A stretch of 64,000 nucleotides of DNA from Methanobacterium sp. (GTDB taxonomy: Archaea > Methanobacteriota > Methanobacteria > Methanobacteriales > Methanobacteriaceae): NCBI RefSeq assembly GCF_038562635.1, contig NZ_JBCFBO010000001.1, positions 1,962,643-2,026,642 on the forward strand. The letters are read 5' to 3'. Shown here one piece after another: positions 28,824-36,795 of this stretch (its first letter is position 1; every line of letters begins with the position of its first letter). The position numbers and the translations under genes were made by a program. Under the pieces are notes generated by a model, which worked only from the letters and a program-made list of their open reading frames with translations, was not told where the DNA came from and did not search any database.

Positions 28824-28868
28824 GTAAAAATCGCAATTTTTACGGTCACAAAATCAAAGATTTTGTGA
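28824..28868. repeat. Hairpin pair D
   Basis: GTAAAAAT (28824-28831)/ATTTTTAC (28836-28843) and the 10-bp stem TCACAAAATC (28846-28855)/GATTTTGTGA (28859-28868, loop AAA). They share geometry with arrays A-C, and the second stem has the same ATC-nnn-GAT core as several stems in array B. It lies in the 640-bp spacer between the second receiver gene and albA, where nothing else but the albA promoter is recognised. Confidence 0.65.
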
Positions 28869-29219
28869 ACATGAGCGTTATTTTAAATATAGATAATAAT
28901 TGTAAATAATCTGGAAAATATGTTTTGTAAAGGGGTTAATGTGATCTTAAAGGATCTAAATCTCGGGATAAAACTAAAATAGATTTTAAATTGGCTATTA
29001 TAATTAATGAACTACAAAGACAGAATAAAATAGTTCCTAATTAGTAATACTGGGGTTGGCAATATTAATTCTGATAAAAATATTTAATTTAGTTTTAAAG
29101 GCAATTTAAGAGATTTTTTGATTAATATTGTATTATTAATGATTAGTATATTTAATTAGTGGCTGTAATTATTTTATTTTATTGATCCAGGAATTTAAAG
29201 TTGAGTATGCAAAACATAA

Positions 29220-29233
29220 ACTATATATATTAA
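29220..29233 (+). promoter_or_regulatory. TATA box of albA
   Basis: ACTATATATATTAA, preceded by the A-rich BRE-like AAAACATAA, lies about 60-73 nt before the albA ATG. It predicts a start near 29250 and a leader of about 40 nt that contains the SD GGAGGT at 29281-29286. Confidence 0.6.
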
Positions 29234-29292
29234 TTAAGGAATTATAGTAATATTAGACCAAATTAACATGGTTATTCTTTGGAGGTAAAGTG

Positions 29293-29565
29293 ATGTCAGA
29301 GGAAAATGTTGTATACATTGGAAATAAACCCGTAATGAACTATGTTTTAGCTGTCGTAACTCAAATGAACGGCGGAACTTCAGAAGTTATCTTAAAAGCA
29401 CGTGGAAGGGCCATAAGCAGGGCGGTCGACGTCGCTGAAATAGTAAGAAACAGGTTCATATCGGATGTAGAACTCGGAACTATAGATATATGCACAGAAG
29501 AAATCATGAGCAACGAAGGCGCAGCAACAAACGTTTCAGCTATTGAAATACAGCTTACTAAATAA
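29293..29565 (+). CDS. albA: Alba chromatin protein
   Basis: This 90-residue Alba DNA/RNA-binding protein shows all family features: NVVYIGNKPVMNYVLAVVTQ, the KARGRAISRAVDVAEIVRNR nucleic-acid-binding helix, and a C-terminal strand with NVSAIEIQLTK. A GTG lies one codon upstream, but GGAGGT is best spaced to the ATG at 29293. Alba dimers coat and bridge DNA and also bind RNA, and acetylation of an N-terminal lysine regulates some homologues (the usual KPVMNYV lysine is present). It is a single-gene unit with its own TATA box and a terminator hairpin. Confidence 0.96.
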   Translation: MSEENVVYIGNKPVMNYVLAVVTQMNGGTSEVILKARGRAISRAVDVAEIVRNRFISDVELGTIDICTEEIMSNEGAATNVSAIEIQLTK

Positions 29566-29587
29566 TATTCTTGTTAGCTCCAAAAAA

Positions 29588-29616
29588 GAAACCAGATGGT
29601 TTCATTTTCTCTTTTA
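29588..29616 (+). terminator. albA terminator
   Basis: GAAACC (29588-29593)/GGTTTC (29598-29603) with a 4-nt loop, followed by ATTTTCTCTTTT, lies 23 nt past the albA stop. It is a hairpin followed by a T-rich tract, as expected for a terminator. Confidence 0.6.
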
Positions 29617-29770
29617 ATTTTAGGTCTTTTTATCAAAACTTATTTTAAAGTATAATATTTTTTTAAAGATTAAGTATTCATTAATATTTTTTAGGTTTAT
29701 AAAATTAGTATTTAATTTTAGTTTATCATTTAAACATTTAATAATTTATTTGAATTTTACAAAAAAGTTA

Positions 29771-29890
29771 AAAATTTTCTTATGCTTATCCCTTGAGAAT
29801 CAAGTTAAATCAAAATAAGGAGGCGGTAATTGATGATTCTCTTAATTTTAAAAAGCTATATTTCCCACCCTCCGTAAGCATAAAAAATTT
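29771..29890 (+). ncRNA. Candidate structured RNA with crossing helices
   Basis: The closing stem is AAATTTT plus TTATGCTTA (29772-29778, 29780-29788) against TAAGCATAA plus AAAATTT (29875-29883, 29884-29890): 16 pairs, one bulged C. Inside, GAGAATCA (29795-29802) is complementary to TGATTCTC (29834-29841), and GGAGG (29819-29823) to CCTCC (29869-29873). These two helices cross, so they form a pseudoknot or are alternatives. The AGGAGG strand is also the SD of a 14-codon ORF. The element is flanked by AT-rich spacer and lies between convergent albA and the PQQ-propeller gene. The strand is uncertain, since the closing stem is strand-symmetric, but the SD/ORF favours plus. Confidence 0.55.
29833..29877 (+). 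CDS. 14-residue peptide ORF inside the structured RNA
   Basis: AGGAGG (29818-29823) lies 9 nt before ATG at 29833, which opens a frame encoding MILLILKSYISHPP and a TAA at 29875-29877. The SD pairs with CCCTCC inside the last codons, so translation would disturb the fold. It could be a leader-type or toxic hydrophobic peptide, or a chance ORF in an RNA whose AGGAGG serves structure. Confidence 0.35.
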   Translation: MILLILKSYISHPP

Positions 29891-29944
29891 AATCATCTTA
29901 AAAATAATAAAAAATAGGATGAAACTTTAAATTTCATCAACTAT

Positions 29945-31180
29945 TTATTCTTTTTTACGACGTCCTCTTACAGACCTAAATGCTAAAAGTCCTACTATTA
30001 CTACAATTACGATTGCACTAACGTAGTACATGTAAACTGAAGTTGGGCCTGATTTTTTGTCGTAGTTAAGGGCGTACATGGAACCATCTGCAGCACCTAC
30101 AAATATGTCATCTCCGTATATTATCGGGGTGCTGAATGCAGAATTAAAGAGGTAGTAACCTGGTGCATAACTCCAGTCTTCTTTACCGCTGTATTTATTT
30201 AATACATAGACGGTTCCGCTGTCTGAACCAATTACAATATCGTCTCCCATAAGTGCAGGGGTAGATTTTACGTTACCTACACTGACAGACCATTTCAATG
30301 TTCCGTCTCTCATATCGAGGGAAGTTATGTTTCCATTGTCAGATCCTACAAACAGACTGTTGTCGTTTGGATCAAGTAGTGCTGATGATCTTACACTGTC
30401 ATTAAAGTCATATGACCATTTTATTGACCCATCATTTGTGTTCAGTGCATAGAAATTACCATTGTCTGTTCCAATGTATAATGTGCCGTTGTATATGGCT
30501 GGGGAAGATCTCACTGCATTTCCAGTGTCATAAGACCATAATTTGCTACCGTTTGTATTTACTGCGTATACTTTTCCATCATCTGACCCAAAGAATACGG
30601 TGTTATTGTAAACTGATGGTGATGATTTCACAGCATTTTCAGTTTGGAACTGCCATTTAAGATCACCATTATCCACATTTAGTGCATATAACCTCTGATC
30701 ATCTGATCCAAAGTATATCGTTCCATTACTTACTGCTGGGGAGGACTCAATGGAGTTACCAGTTCGATATTTCCATACTGAATCTCCGTTTTTCTTATCC
30801 AGGGCATAGAAATAACTATCCATTGAACCGAAGTATACGTTGTCTCCTTTTACAACTGAAGAACCTGTTATATTTCCCTGTGTACTGTAATCCCAAACCT
30901 GGGTACCGTCATTCAAGTTCAGAGCATAGAATGTTCCATCTGTTGAACCGAAGTACATTAATTTGTCTGCAATTGAAGGGGAGGATAGTATGGATCCTCC
31001 TGTTTTAAACAGCCATGCTGCAGGAGTGAAATCTGATGATTCATTTAAGTAACCGGTATGATCCAGATTGTACTGGAACATCGGCCAATCTGCTGCTCCT
31101 ACTGCGGACGCTATTGAAAGTGGACCTACTAAAAGACACATTATGGTAAGTCCGATGATTATATTCTTTTTCACGACCAT
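29945..31180 (-). CDS. Exported PQQ-type beta-propeller protein with C-terminal anchor
   Basis: This 411-residue protein has a signal peptide (about 1-28, IIIGLTIMCLLVGPLSIASAV) and seven or eight propeller blades of the form SSP-V-N-T-YFGS-DG-YALN-G-W (about 35-370). A C-terminal membrane helix (YYVSAIVIVVIVGLLAF, about 383-399) and the positive tail RGRRKKE follow, so it faces outward, anchored at its C terminus. It is the last gene of a unit with an ABC-2 permease (27 nt upstream), its ATPase and a PadR regulator. BamB-like or PQQ-like propellers usually hold proteins together; PQQ binding itself is not implied. It may assist the exporter. Confidence 0.9.
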   Translation of the reverse strand: MVVKKNIIIGLTIMCLLVGPLSIASAVGAADWPMFQYNLDHTGYLNESSDFTPAAWLFKTGGSILSSPSIADKLMYFGSTDGTFYALNLNDGTQVWDYSTQGNITGSSVVKGDNVYFGSMDSYFYALDKKNGDSVWKYRTGNSIESSPAVSNGTIYFGSDDQRLYALNVDNGDLKWQFQTENAVKSSPSVYNNTVFFGSDDGKVYAVNTNGSKLWSYDTGNAVRSSPAIYNGTLYIGTDNGNFYALNTNDGSIKWSYDFNDSVRSSALLDPNDNSLFVGSDNGNITSLDMRDGTLKWSVSVGNVKSTPALMGDDIVIGSDSGTVYVLNKYSGKEDWSYAPGYYLFNSAFSTPIIYGDDIFVGAADGSMYALNYDKKSGPTSVYMYYVSAIVIVVIVGLLAFRSVRGRRKKE

Positions 31181-31207
31181 TTTATCACTTCTTAATTGAT
31201 TTTTTCT

Positions 31208-32401
31208 TTATATATCCCTGTTAAATTTGGTAACTCCTAATGCGAAGAACAGCGCTGTAAATCCTAAAAGCACTGCTATATCTACCCATATTGCTCCAAT
31301 ACCTACCCCTTTTAACATCACTGCACGTAGTGCGTCATTTACGTAAGTTAATGGGAAGATGTAAGCAAGTTTCTGGAATATCCATGGCATTGTCTCAATT
31401 GGATAGAATACTCCTGATACAAACATCATAGGCATTGTAATTGGCATTACCATCTGCATGTAATCTTCCTGTGTGGAAACCCTTGCAGATATCATAACTC
31501 CAAAACCTACAAAGCACAATGCTCCAAGTATCAGAACCAGAAGCGTAAGTATCATACTTCCCTTTATTGCAATTCCAAACAGGACTATGGCCGCTGCAAT
31601 TAATATTAAAGCCCTTACGATTTCTATGGATAATTTAGAGACTATTTTACCTCCAACAACAGTTGCAATACTTGTTGGTGTCATAAATAATCTTGCAAGT
31701 TCTCCTCTTTCTCTTTCACCGGCTAAAGCATCTCCCATTCCGAACATACAACCAAACAGGACAGTCATACCAATTACGGCAGGTACCAAGAAGTCAATGT
31801 ACTTGACATCTCCGTACATTTTATTTATCTGCAGGTTGATGGAATCCATCACGTTCTGGAAATTAATCCCTTGTGAAGCAGCTGCAACCTGGTTAGATTG
31901 GACCTGTATTGCTGAAGATGGGGTTAAGTTCATACCTTCTAGTTTTTGCACGCCCATTTTGTTGGATATTTGATTAAACAACTGCTGTGTAGCTGGGATA
32001 ACTGCGCTTGACGCCATCTGGTCTGATGAATCAACATCAACTACCACGCTCTTGGGCTGCGTACTGCTCGTATCGTCATAATTTGCAGGCAGAATTATGG
32101 CAGCCTTAACCTGGCCGTTTTGAACCATCTCTTTTCCTTTATCTGGATCCGTTATTATATCCTTAACATCATACAGACTCATCCCCTTAATTGCATTAAG
32201 GGTTGCATCAGTTACCTGACCATGACTTTGTTCTACCACGACAACTGGAATATTTTCCAGTGTTCCACCCATACCGTAACCGAAGAGGGTTATCATAATT
32301 ATGGGGAATAAAAGTATTGAAATTAACCGTGGTGGATGCCTCCATAAGACTAGTAGATCTTTTTTAAACATCCACATAATTTTCTTAGTTTCCACCATCA
32401 T
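31208..32401 (-). CDS. ABC-2 type transporter permease
   Basis: This 397-residue permease has one N-terminal membrane helix after KKDLLVLWRHPPRLISILLF, a large outside domain (about 45-195), then five helices ending near the C terminus with a conserved ALAGERERGELARLFMTP loop. This is the YhgE/DrrB-YadH architecture. It overlaps the end of the ATPase gene by 17 nt, so the two are translationally coupled and form an exporter. The substrate is unknown; a drug, lipid or wall component is possible. The paired ATG codons at 32401 and 32398 both follow GGTG. Transcription is likely controlled by the PadR gene at the head of the unit. Confidence 0.92.
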   Translation of the reverse strand: MMVETKKIMWMFKKDLLVLWRHPPRLISILLFPIIMITLFGYGMGGTLENIPVVVVEQSHGQVTDATLNAIKGMSLYDVKDIITDPDKGKEMVQNGQVKAAIILPANYDDTSSTQPKSVVVDVDSSDQMASSAVIPATQQLFNQISNKMGVQKLEGMNLTPSSAIQVQSNQVAAASQGINFQNVMDSINLQINKMYGDVKYIDFLVPAVIGMTVLFGCMFGMGDALAGERERGELARLFMTPTSIATVVGGKIVSKLSIEIVRALILIAAAIVLFGIAIKGSMILTLLVLILGALCFVGFGVMISARVSTQEDYMQMVMPITMPMMFVSGVFYPIETMPWIFQKLAYIFPLTYVNDALRAVMLKGVGIGAIWVDIAVLLGFTALFFALGVTKFNRDI

Positions 32402-33488
32402 CTACACCTTGTTCTTGTTTCTTTTTAGAAGTAACTCTCATGAAAACATCTTCTAAGGAAGGATCTTTTGTGGCTATGGAAGTGATATTTCCGCCCTGCT
32501 CAATTATATCAGATATAACTTTACTTACAGCTTCATCTGAATCTTCTATATCCATAGTTATTCTTCCAGAAGCATGTTCTACTACATCGTGGACTATGGA
32601 TAAATTATTAATGGTATTAAGCATTTCTTCATTCTTATTGCTGATCATAACACTTAATTCTTTTAAATCAATGTTATTATTACCCATATTGCCTTTTATG
32701 TATTCAACTGCCTTTTTATCATCAGGATCGGTCTCTTCAAGGATTTTTTCCAGGGCTTCAGAAACATTTGAGTCAACTCTTGAGTTTTCTTCTTTAATTT
32801 CTTTAATCATAGTATCCTTAAGTCCTTGAGGAGTATCAAAAGCAGCAAGCTTTCCCTGACTGACAATTCCCACGTCATCACAGAGTAGCTCTACTTCATA
32901 CATATCGTGAGAACATAATATGATTGTATGCCCGTTAGAGTTCAGTTCTTCAACTAAATCCCATAAAACTCTTTTAGTTGTAGGATCTAAACCGATTGTA
33001 GGTTCGTCTAAGAATAATATTTCTGGCTGGTGTATTAAACTGGCTACTACGGAAGCTTTTTGTTTCATACCTCCTGAAAGCTGTTTTACAAGCTTATTTT
33101 CAGCGTATTTAATATCTACCATTTCCATGAGTTCATCGGCTCTGCTTATTTTCAGGTCTTCTGGAAGACCATAAAAATCAGCACAGAGGTGTATGTTTTC
33201 TTTAACTGTAAGGTCACCGTAGAGACTTACCAGTTGAGGAACCATTCCAATTTTCTGTCTAACTTCATTAGGATTTTTTAGAACGTCATAACCTGACACT
33301 TTTGCAGTTCCAGATGTTGGAAGGATTAAACATGTAAGCATTTTTATTGTGGTGGTCTTTCCGGCACCATTTGGACCCAAAAATCCGAAGATAGTTTTAT
33401 CTCGGACTCTCATGTTCAGTGCATCGACAGCTAAAAAATCATTATTATACCTTTTTGTAAGGTCGAATGTTTCTATAGCGTATTTCAT
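32385..33488 (-). CDS. ABC transporter ATP-binding protein (DrrA/CcmA type)
   Basis: This 367-residue ATPase has Walker A GPNGAGKTTT (about 39-48), the signature LSGGMKQK (about 138-145), Walker B EILFLDEPTIGLDP (about 157-170) and the switch His in ILCSHD. It is longer than usual DrrA proteins (about 310-330) because about 60 extra residues, helical and acidic, lie after the nucleotide-binding domain (about 235-295) before a DrrA-type C-terminal domain. The gene begins 14 nt after padR and overlaps the permease gene. It energises the ABC-2 exporter. AGGAG is properly placed before the ATG. Confidence 0.94.
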   Translation of the reverse strand: MKYAIETFDLTKRYNNDFLAVDALNMRVRDKTIFGFLGPNGAGKTTTIKMLTCLILPTSGTAKVSGYDVLKNPNEVRQKIGMVPQLVSLYGDLTVKENIHLCADFYGLPEDLKISRADELMEMVDIKYAENKLVKQLSGGMKQKASVVASLIHQPEILFLDEPTIGLDPTTKRVLWDLVEELNSNGHTIILCSHDMYEVELLCDDVGIVSQGKLAAFDTPQGLKDTMIKEIKEENSRVDSNVSEALEKILEETDPDDKKAVEYIKGNMGNNNIDLKELSVMISNKNEEMLNTINNLSIVHDVVEHASGRITMDIEDSDEAVSKVISDIIEQGGNITSIATKDPSLEDVFMRVTSKKKQEQGVDDGGN

Positions 33489-33502
33489 AAATATAACTCC
33501 TA

Positions 33503-34003
33503 TTATTCATTATTATCTTCAACATCTATCATATCTCTAAAGAATTCCACCCAGAGACTTGATTTATTTTTTTTAGCAAATTTTCCCATTTTTCTGAATC
33601 TGGAAAGAGCTTTTTCACCTTCTGTGGTTATTTCATAGTACTTTACCCTTCGTTTTCCATGATGCTCCCATGATCCTTTTATCAAGTTATTTTTCTCTAG
33701 ATCATGCAGTACGGGGTATATTTTGCTGGCACTGGGCATTTTAGTATTATATGGGGCGGTAGATTCATGAAATTTGGTCATTATTTCGTATCCATGCTGT
33801 CTTTTTTTGCTGATAAGCCACAGGATCATGGTATTACCAAAACCTCTCATTAACCCTCTAATAAGCTTTTTTTCGTAATTAGACATGCTATTGAATAACT
33901 CTTTATGAGCTTTCATGCATTTAATTCTCTTTTCTTCATCTAAATTATTTTCTGGGCTAGATTCATTTGAATTATCCACATTGGGTGTTCCATCATCGTC
34001 CAT
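33503..34003 (-). CDS. PadR family transcriptional regulator
   Basis: This 166-residue repressor-type protein has a PadR winged helix at about 48-130 (LMRGFGNTMILWLISKKRQHGYEIMTKF, then the wing HHGKRRVKYYEITTEGEKAL) and a polar N-terminal tail. PadR proteins commonly repress exporters and lose DNA binding when a drug or phenolic ligand is bound. The gene heads the exporter/PQQ unit (33503, 32385, 31208, 29945). AGGAGG is followed by ATG at 34003. A 17-bp palindrome at 34033-34049 lies near the expected transcript start, which suggests autoregulation. Confidence 0.92.
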   Translation of the reverse strand: MDDDGTPNVDNSNESSPENNLDEEKRIKCMKAHKELFNSMSNYEKKLIRGLMRGFGNTMILWLISKKRQHGYEIMTKFHESTAPYNTKMPSASKIYPVLHDLEKNNLIKGSWEHHGKRRVKYYEITTEGEKALSRFRKMGKFAKKNKSSLWVEFFRDMIDVEDNNE

Positions 34004-34032
34004 CCATTTACCTCCTATGCCTCATTTTATGA

Positions 34033-34049
34033 TATATCAAAATTTGATA
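34033..34049 (-). promoter_or_regulatory. Palindromic operator candidate of the PadR unit
   Basis: ATATCAAA-A-TTTGATAT is a perfect 8+1+8 palindrome 30-46 nt upstream of the padR ATG. A TATA-like CTTTTATATAG on the minus strand (about 34074-34084) places the transcript start in or next to it. An AT-rich GATATATC-type sequence recurs at 34091-34098. Autoregulation is inferred from position. Confidence 0.45.
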
Positions 34050-34113
34050 TGTAAAAAAATAATATATCTATTTTCTATATAAAAGTTTTGGATATATCTA
34101 AAGATATAATATA

Positions 34114-34184
34114 TTTAGGCTTACCTAAACTATTCAAAAATACAGTACATCGATATATGATATAAATTTTTGGGTAAGCCTAAA
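34114..34184 (+). promoter_or_regulatory. Two DtxR/MntR-like boxes around a TATA element
   Basis: TTTAGG-CTTA-CCTAAA at 34114-34129 is a perfect 6-4-6 palindrome. TTTGGG-TAAG-CCTAAA at 34169-34184 is the same box in the other orientation with one mismatch, so TTTAGGCTTACC and GGTAAGCCTAAA form a perfect 12-bp inverted pair. Between them GATATAAATTTT (34159-34170) is a good TATA box. The pattern resembles the TTAGG-N-CCTAA sites of DtxR-family metal regulators. The site would block a plus-strand promoter with a start near 34190. Confidence 0.5.
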
Positions 34185-34203
34185 AAATCGAATTATAAAA
34201 ATA

Positions 34204-34256
34204 GGTAACCAGTTACCATATTATTTTATCTAAGGGGGATAACTGCCATGTTTTGA
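34204..34256 (+). promoter_or_regulatory. Palindrome GGTAAC-CA-GTTACC, SD and two-codon ORF
   Basis: GGTAACCAGTTACC at 34204-34217 is a perfect palindrome in the expected leader. AAGGGGG at 34232-34238 is placed 9 nt before ATG TTT TGA at 34248-34256. A promoter with full ribosome-binding site but a frame of two codons looks like the front end of a lost or disrupted gene, or a minimal upstream ORF before the gene at 34458. Confidence 0.35.
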
Positions 34257-34457
34257 TTTATTACATGGGATACAACAAGCAAAATATGACGATTCTAAAC
34301 CTTAAATAAGCATTAAATTATTTAATTTGTAAATACAATATTAAATCATATATGATGAATGAGTATATTAATTCATAATCTTACAACATTTAAAGATCTA
34401 AAGGAATTAATTTCAAAAATTGTATTTAGCATGGTTTTATCTGAGGGGGTTAGTAAA

Positions 34458-35234
34458 ATGAAAATTGGATTTTCAACGCTGGCACTTTTTATGAATTCAA
34501 TGGAACATTTTTTAGAAACAGCTACAAATGACGGCTTTCAATTAATGGAAATGCTGTGTGAAGGCCCTTATTGGCCTAGAAACATGCTGCTCATGGATAA
34601 AAAGGAGTTTGAAATATTTAATTCTTATGATGTATCTGTATTTTTACACGCTCCTACTATAGATCTTAATCCTGCAAGTCTAAATCCAGGGATCAGGGAA
34701 GAAACATTGAAGCAGCTTAATGAAACAGTTGATTTGGCCGTAGAAATTGGGGCAAAAGCTATTACAACACATCCCGGCATGATTAATAGGCTTGAAGATA
34801 GAATAAGAGAATGGGGAATGGTTTACTCAATCGAAACACTTCAAAAAGCCAATGATTACGCAGAAGGTAGGGGCATTAAGTTTTCAGTTGAAAATATGCC
34901 TAATAGATATGCATATTTCTGTAACAGTGCTGAAGAGCACGAATTCTTTGTTAAAGAGAGTGGTTCTTATGCTACTGTAGATACAGGGCATGCAAATACA
35001 TCTGATGATCCGGCATCTTTTTTTAAAATGAAAAAAATAATTTATTACCATTTGAATGATAACGACGGCAAAAAAGACCAGCATTTAGCACTTGGTGAAG
35101 GGACTTTTGACTTGTCACTGCTTAATGGGGTTAATAACGGCATCATAGAATTAAATAACTATGAAAATATTCTAAAAAGTAGGGATCTGCTTGTTTCATT
35201 GGACCAGAGCATTTCTGATGTAAATGCCAAATAA
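34458..35234 (+). CDS. Sugar phosphate isomerase/epimerase-like TIM-barrel protein
   Basis: This 258-residue protein belongs to the xylose isomerase-like/AP endonuclease 2 superfamily. Metal-ligand motifs are visible: VENMPNR (Glu, about 150), TVDTGHAN (Asp and His, about 175-182), YHLNDNDGKKDQHLALGEGTFD (His/Asp, then Glu, about 195-216). An upstream in-frame ATG at 34359 would add 33 residues, but GAGGGGG 8 nt before the ATG at 34458 and the canonical MKIGFSTLAL start decide. The substrate is not evident. Fragmentary repeats of its 3' end follow downstream. Confidence 0.82.
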   Translation: MKIGFSTLALFMNSMEHFLETATNDGFQLMEMLCEGPYWPRNMLLMDKKEFEIFNSYDVSVFLHAPTIDLNPASLNPGIREETLKQLNETVDLAVEIGAKAITTHPGMINRLEDRIREWGMVYSIETLQKANDYAEGRGIKFSVENMPNRYAYFCNSAEEHEFFVKESGSYATVDTGHANTSDDPASFFKMKKIIYYHLNDNDGKKDQHLALGEGTFDLSLLNGVNNGIIELNNYENILKSRDLLVSLDQSISDVNAK

Positions 35235-35362
35235 TTATGATATTTGAGTTGGATTTACGTGAAGTAGGGATATGTTTACTTGAATGGGATATTCCCGCAG
35301 ATATAATATGATTTGAAGATAAGATTTAATTCATTGGAAAGATTATATCGAATGAAACATTT

Positions 35363-35525
35363 TTTAAAGTAGATATGTGCTTGTTTGGCACAGAGCATTT
35401 CTAAATGGATTATATAATAAAGATTAAGGTTTAGTTTAGCTGAAGATATCATGATTAAGGTTTTCAAATAATGATTTTCGTTTTTATCAAATCAGTATTC
35501 TCTGATGTAAATTCAAAACAAATTT
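35363..35525 (+). pseudogene. Decayed repeats of the preceding gene's 3' end
   Basis: In the 367-bp spacer, 35363-35408 matches 35173-35227 with small gaps (shared AAAGTAG, TGCTTGTTT, CAGAGCATTTCT, AAATG). A shorter piece, CTGATGTAAATTC at 35500-35512, matches 35214-35226. They look like degenerate partial copies of the end of the isomerase-like gene. No intact frame remains. The rest of the spacer shows nothing else. Confidence 0.5.
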
Positions 35526-35601
35526 AAACTTTAAAGAATATATCAGAAGTTGAATATGGATAATTAGAATTTTAAAATAATAATATTTATCAGGTGATAC
35601 C

Positions 35602-36702
35602 ATGGCAAAGGTTTATTTTTCAGATTTTAGATCGAGAAGTAGCAGGGAAAATAAGGTAAGTAAAATAAAAAAGATTTTTAATGCTGCCGGCTTTGCTGAT
35701 ATTTTAGATGAAAGTGATTTAACTGCAATTAAGCTTCATTTTGGAGAGAAGGGAAATGATTCTTATATAAATCCAGTTTTTGTAAGGCAAATCGTGGATA
35801 AAGTAAAACAAAATGGGGCCAAACCTTTTGTAACTGATACTAACACGCTTTATTTTGGACACAGACACAACTCCGTTGATCACCTCCAAACAGCGATACA
35901 GCATGGCTTTGGTTATGCAGTTCTGGATGCCCCTATTATAATTGCAGATGGAATTTTAGGAAATAATGAGGCCAGAATTGAAATTAACAAAAAACATTTT
36001 GAAGAAGTTAAAATTGCAGGAGACATCGAAAAATCAGACAGCATGATTGTAATGTCTCATTTTAAAGGTCATGGTATGAGCGCATTTGGGGGAGCGATAA
36101 AAAACCTTGCTATGGGATGTGCTTCTGCATTTGGTAAAATAGAACAGCATGGATGTGCTAAACCGGTAGTAAAGGATGCATGTACTGCCTGCGGTAAATG
36201 TATGTCTGTATGTCCTGAAGATGCAATATACATTGAAGACGGGAAGTCGTTTATAGACTACGACAGGTGTATTGGATGTAATTTCTGTATTGAAGTATGC
36301 CCTGACTCAGTTATAGACCTTGATCTTGAGAAGATACCTGAATTTATTGAAAAAATGGTAGAGTATGCATATGGCGCTGTTAAAAACAAACAGGACAAGG
36401 TATGCTACATTAATTTCCTTATGAACATCACTCCAGATTGTGATTGTGTTCCATGGAGTGACGCTCCAATCGTTCCAGATATTGGAATTCTGGCATCATT
36501 TGATCCTGTTGCAATAGATGCTGCCAGTATTGATCTGGTAAATGAACAGTGCGGATTTGAAAACTCGCTTTTACATCACAACTTCCATAAAGGGGAAGAT
36601 AAGTTTAAAGGAGTTTATGAGGGCATCGATGGAAGAATTCAGCTTAAATATGGGGAAGAAATTGGACTTGGAAGTGCGGATTACGAGCTAATTAGAATGT
36701 AA
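35602..36702 (+). CDS. DUF362 protein with two [4Fe-4S] clusters
   Basis: This 366-residue protein has a DUF362 domain at about 1-180 and 255-360 (TAIKLHFGEKGNDSYI, FKGHGMSAFGGAIKNLAMG), interrupted at about 190-240 by a ferredoxin insert with CTACGKCMSVCPEDAI and CIGCNFCIEVCPDSVI. Such archaeal proteins are probably redox enzymes or electron carriers; no reaction is established. It starts at an ATG preceded by AGGTGA. It is followed after 93 nt by a TMEM175-like channel gene on the same strand, with no functional link apparent. Confidence 0.88.
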   Translation: MAKVYFSDFRSRSSRENKVSKIKKIFNAAGFADILDESDLTAIKLHFGEKGNDSYINPVFVRQIVDKVKQNGAKPFVTDTNTLYFGHRHNSVDHLQTAIQHGFGYAVLDAPIIIADGILGNNEARIEINKKHFEEVKIAGDIEKSDSMIVMSHFKGHGMSAFGGAIKNLAMGCASAFGKIEQHGCAKPVVKDACTACGKCMSVCPEDAIYIEDGKSFIDYDRCIGCNFCIEVCPDSVIDLDLEKIPEFIEKMVEYAYGAVKNKQDKVCYINFLMNITPDCDCVPWSDAPIVPDIGILASFDPVAIDAASIDLVNEQCGFENSLLHHNFHKGEDKFKGVYEGIDGRIQLKYGEEIGLGSADYELIRM

Positions 36703-36795
36703 TTGAATGTTGGATAGAACTGAATTAGTCAGCATGTTTTTATAAAAGATTCAAAAATTTAAACTATTTTAAAAAATTTTTAAAGCAGGTGCAGC

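Noticed and set aside
29824..29841. C/D box small RNA, because of TTGATGA
   Set aside because: No D box CTGA lies at a suitable distance, and the extended stems do not suit a C/D RNA.
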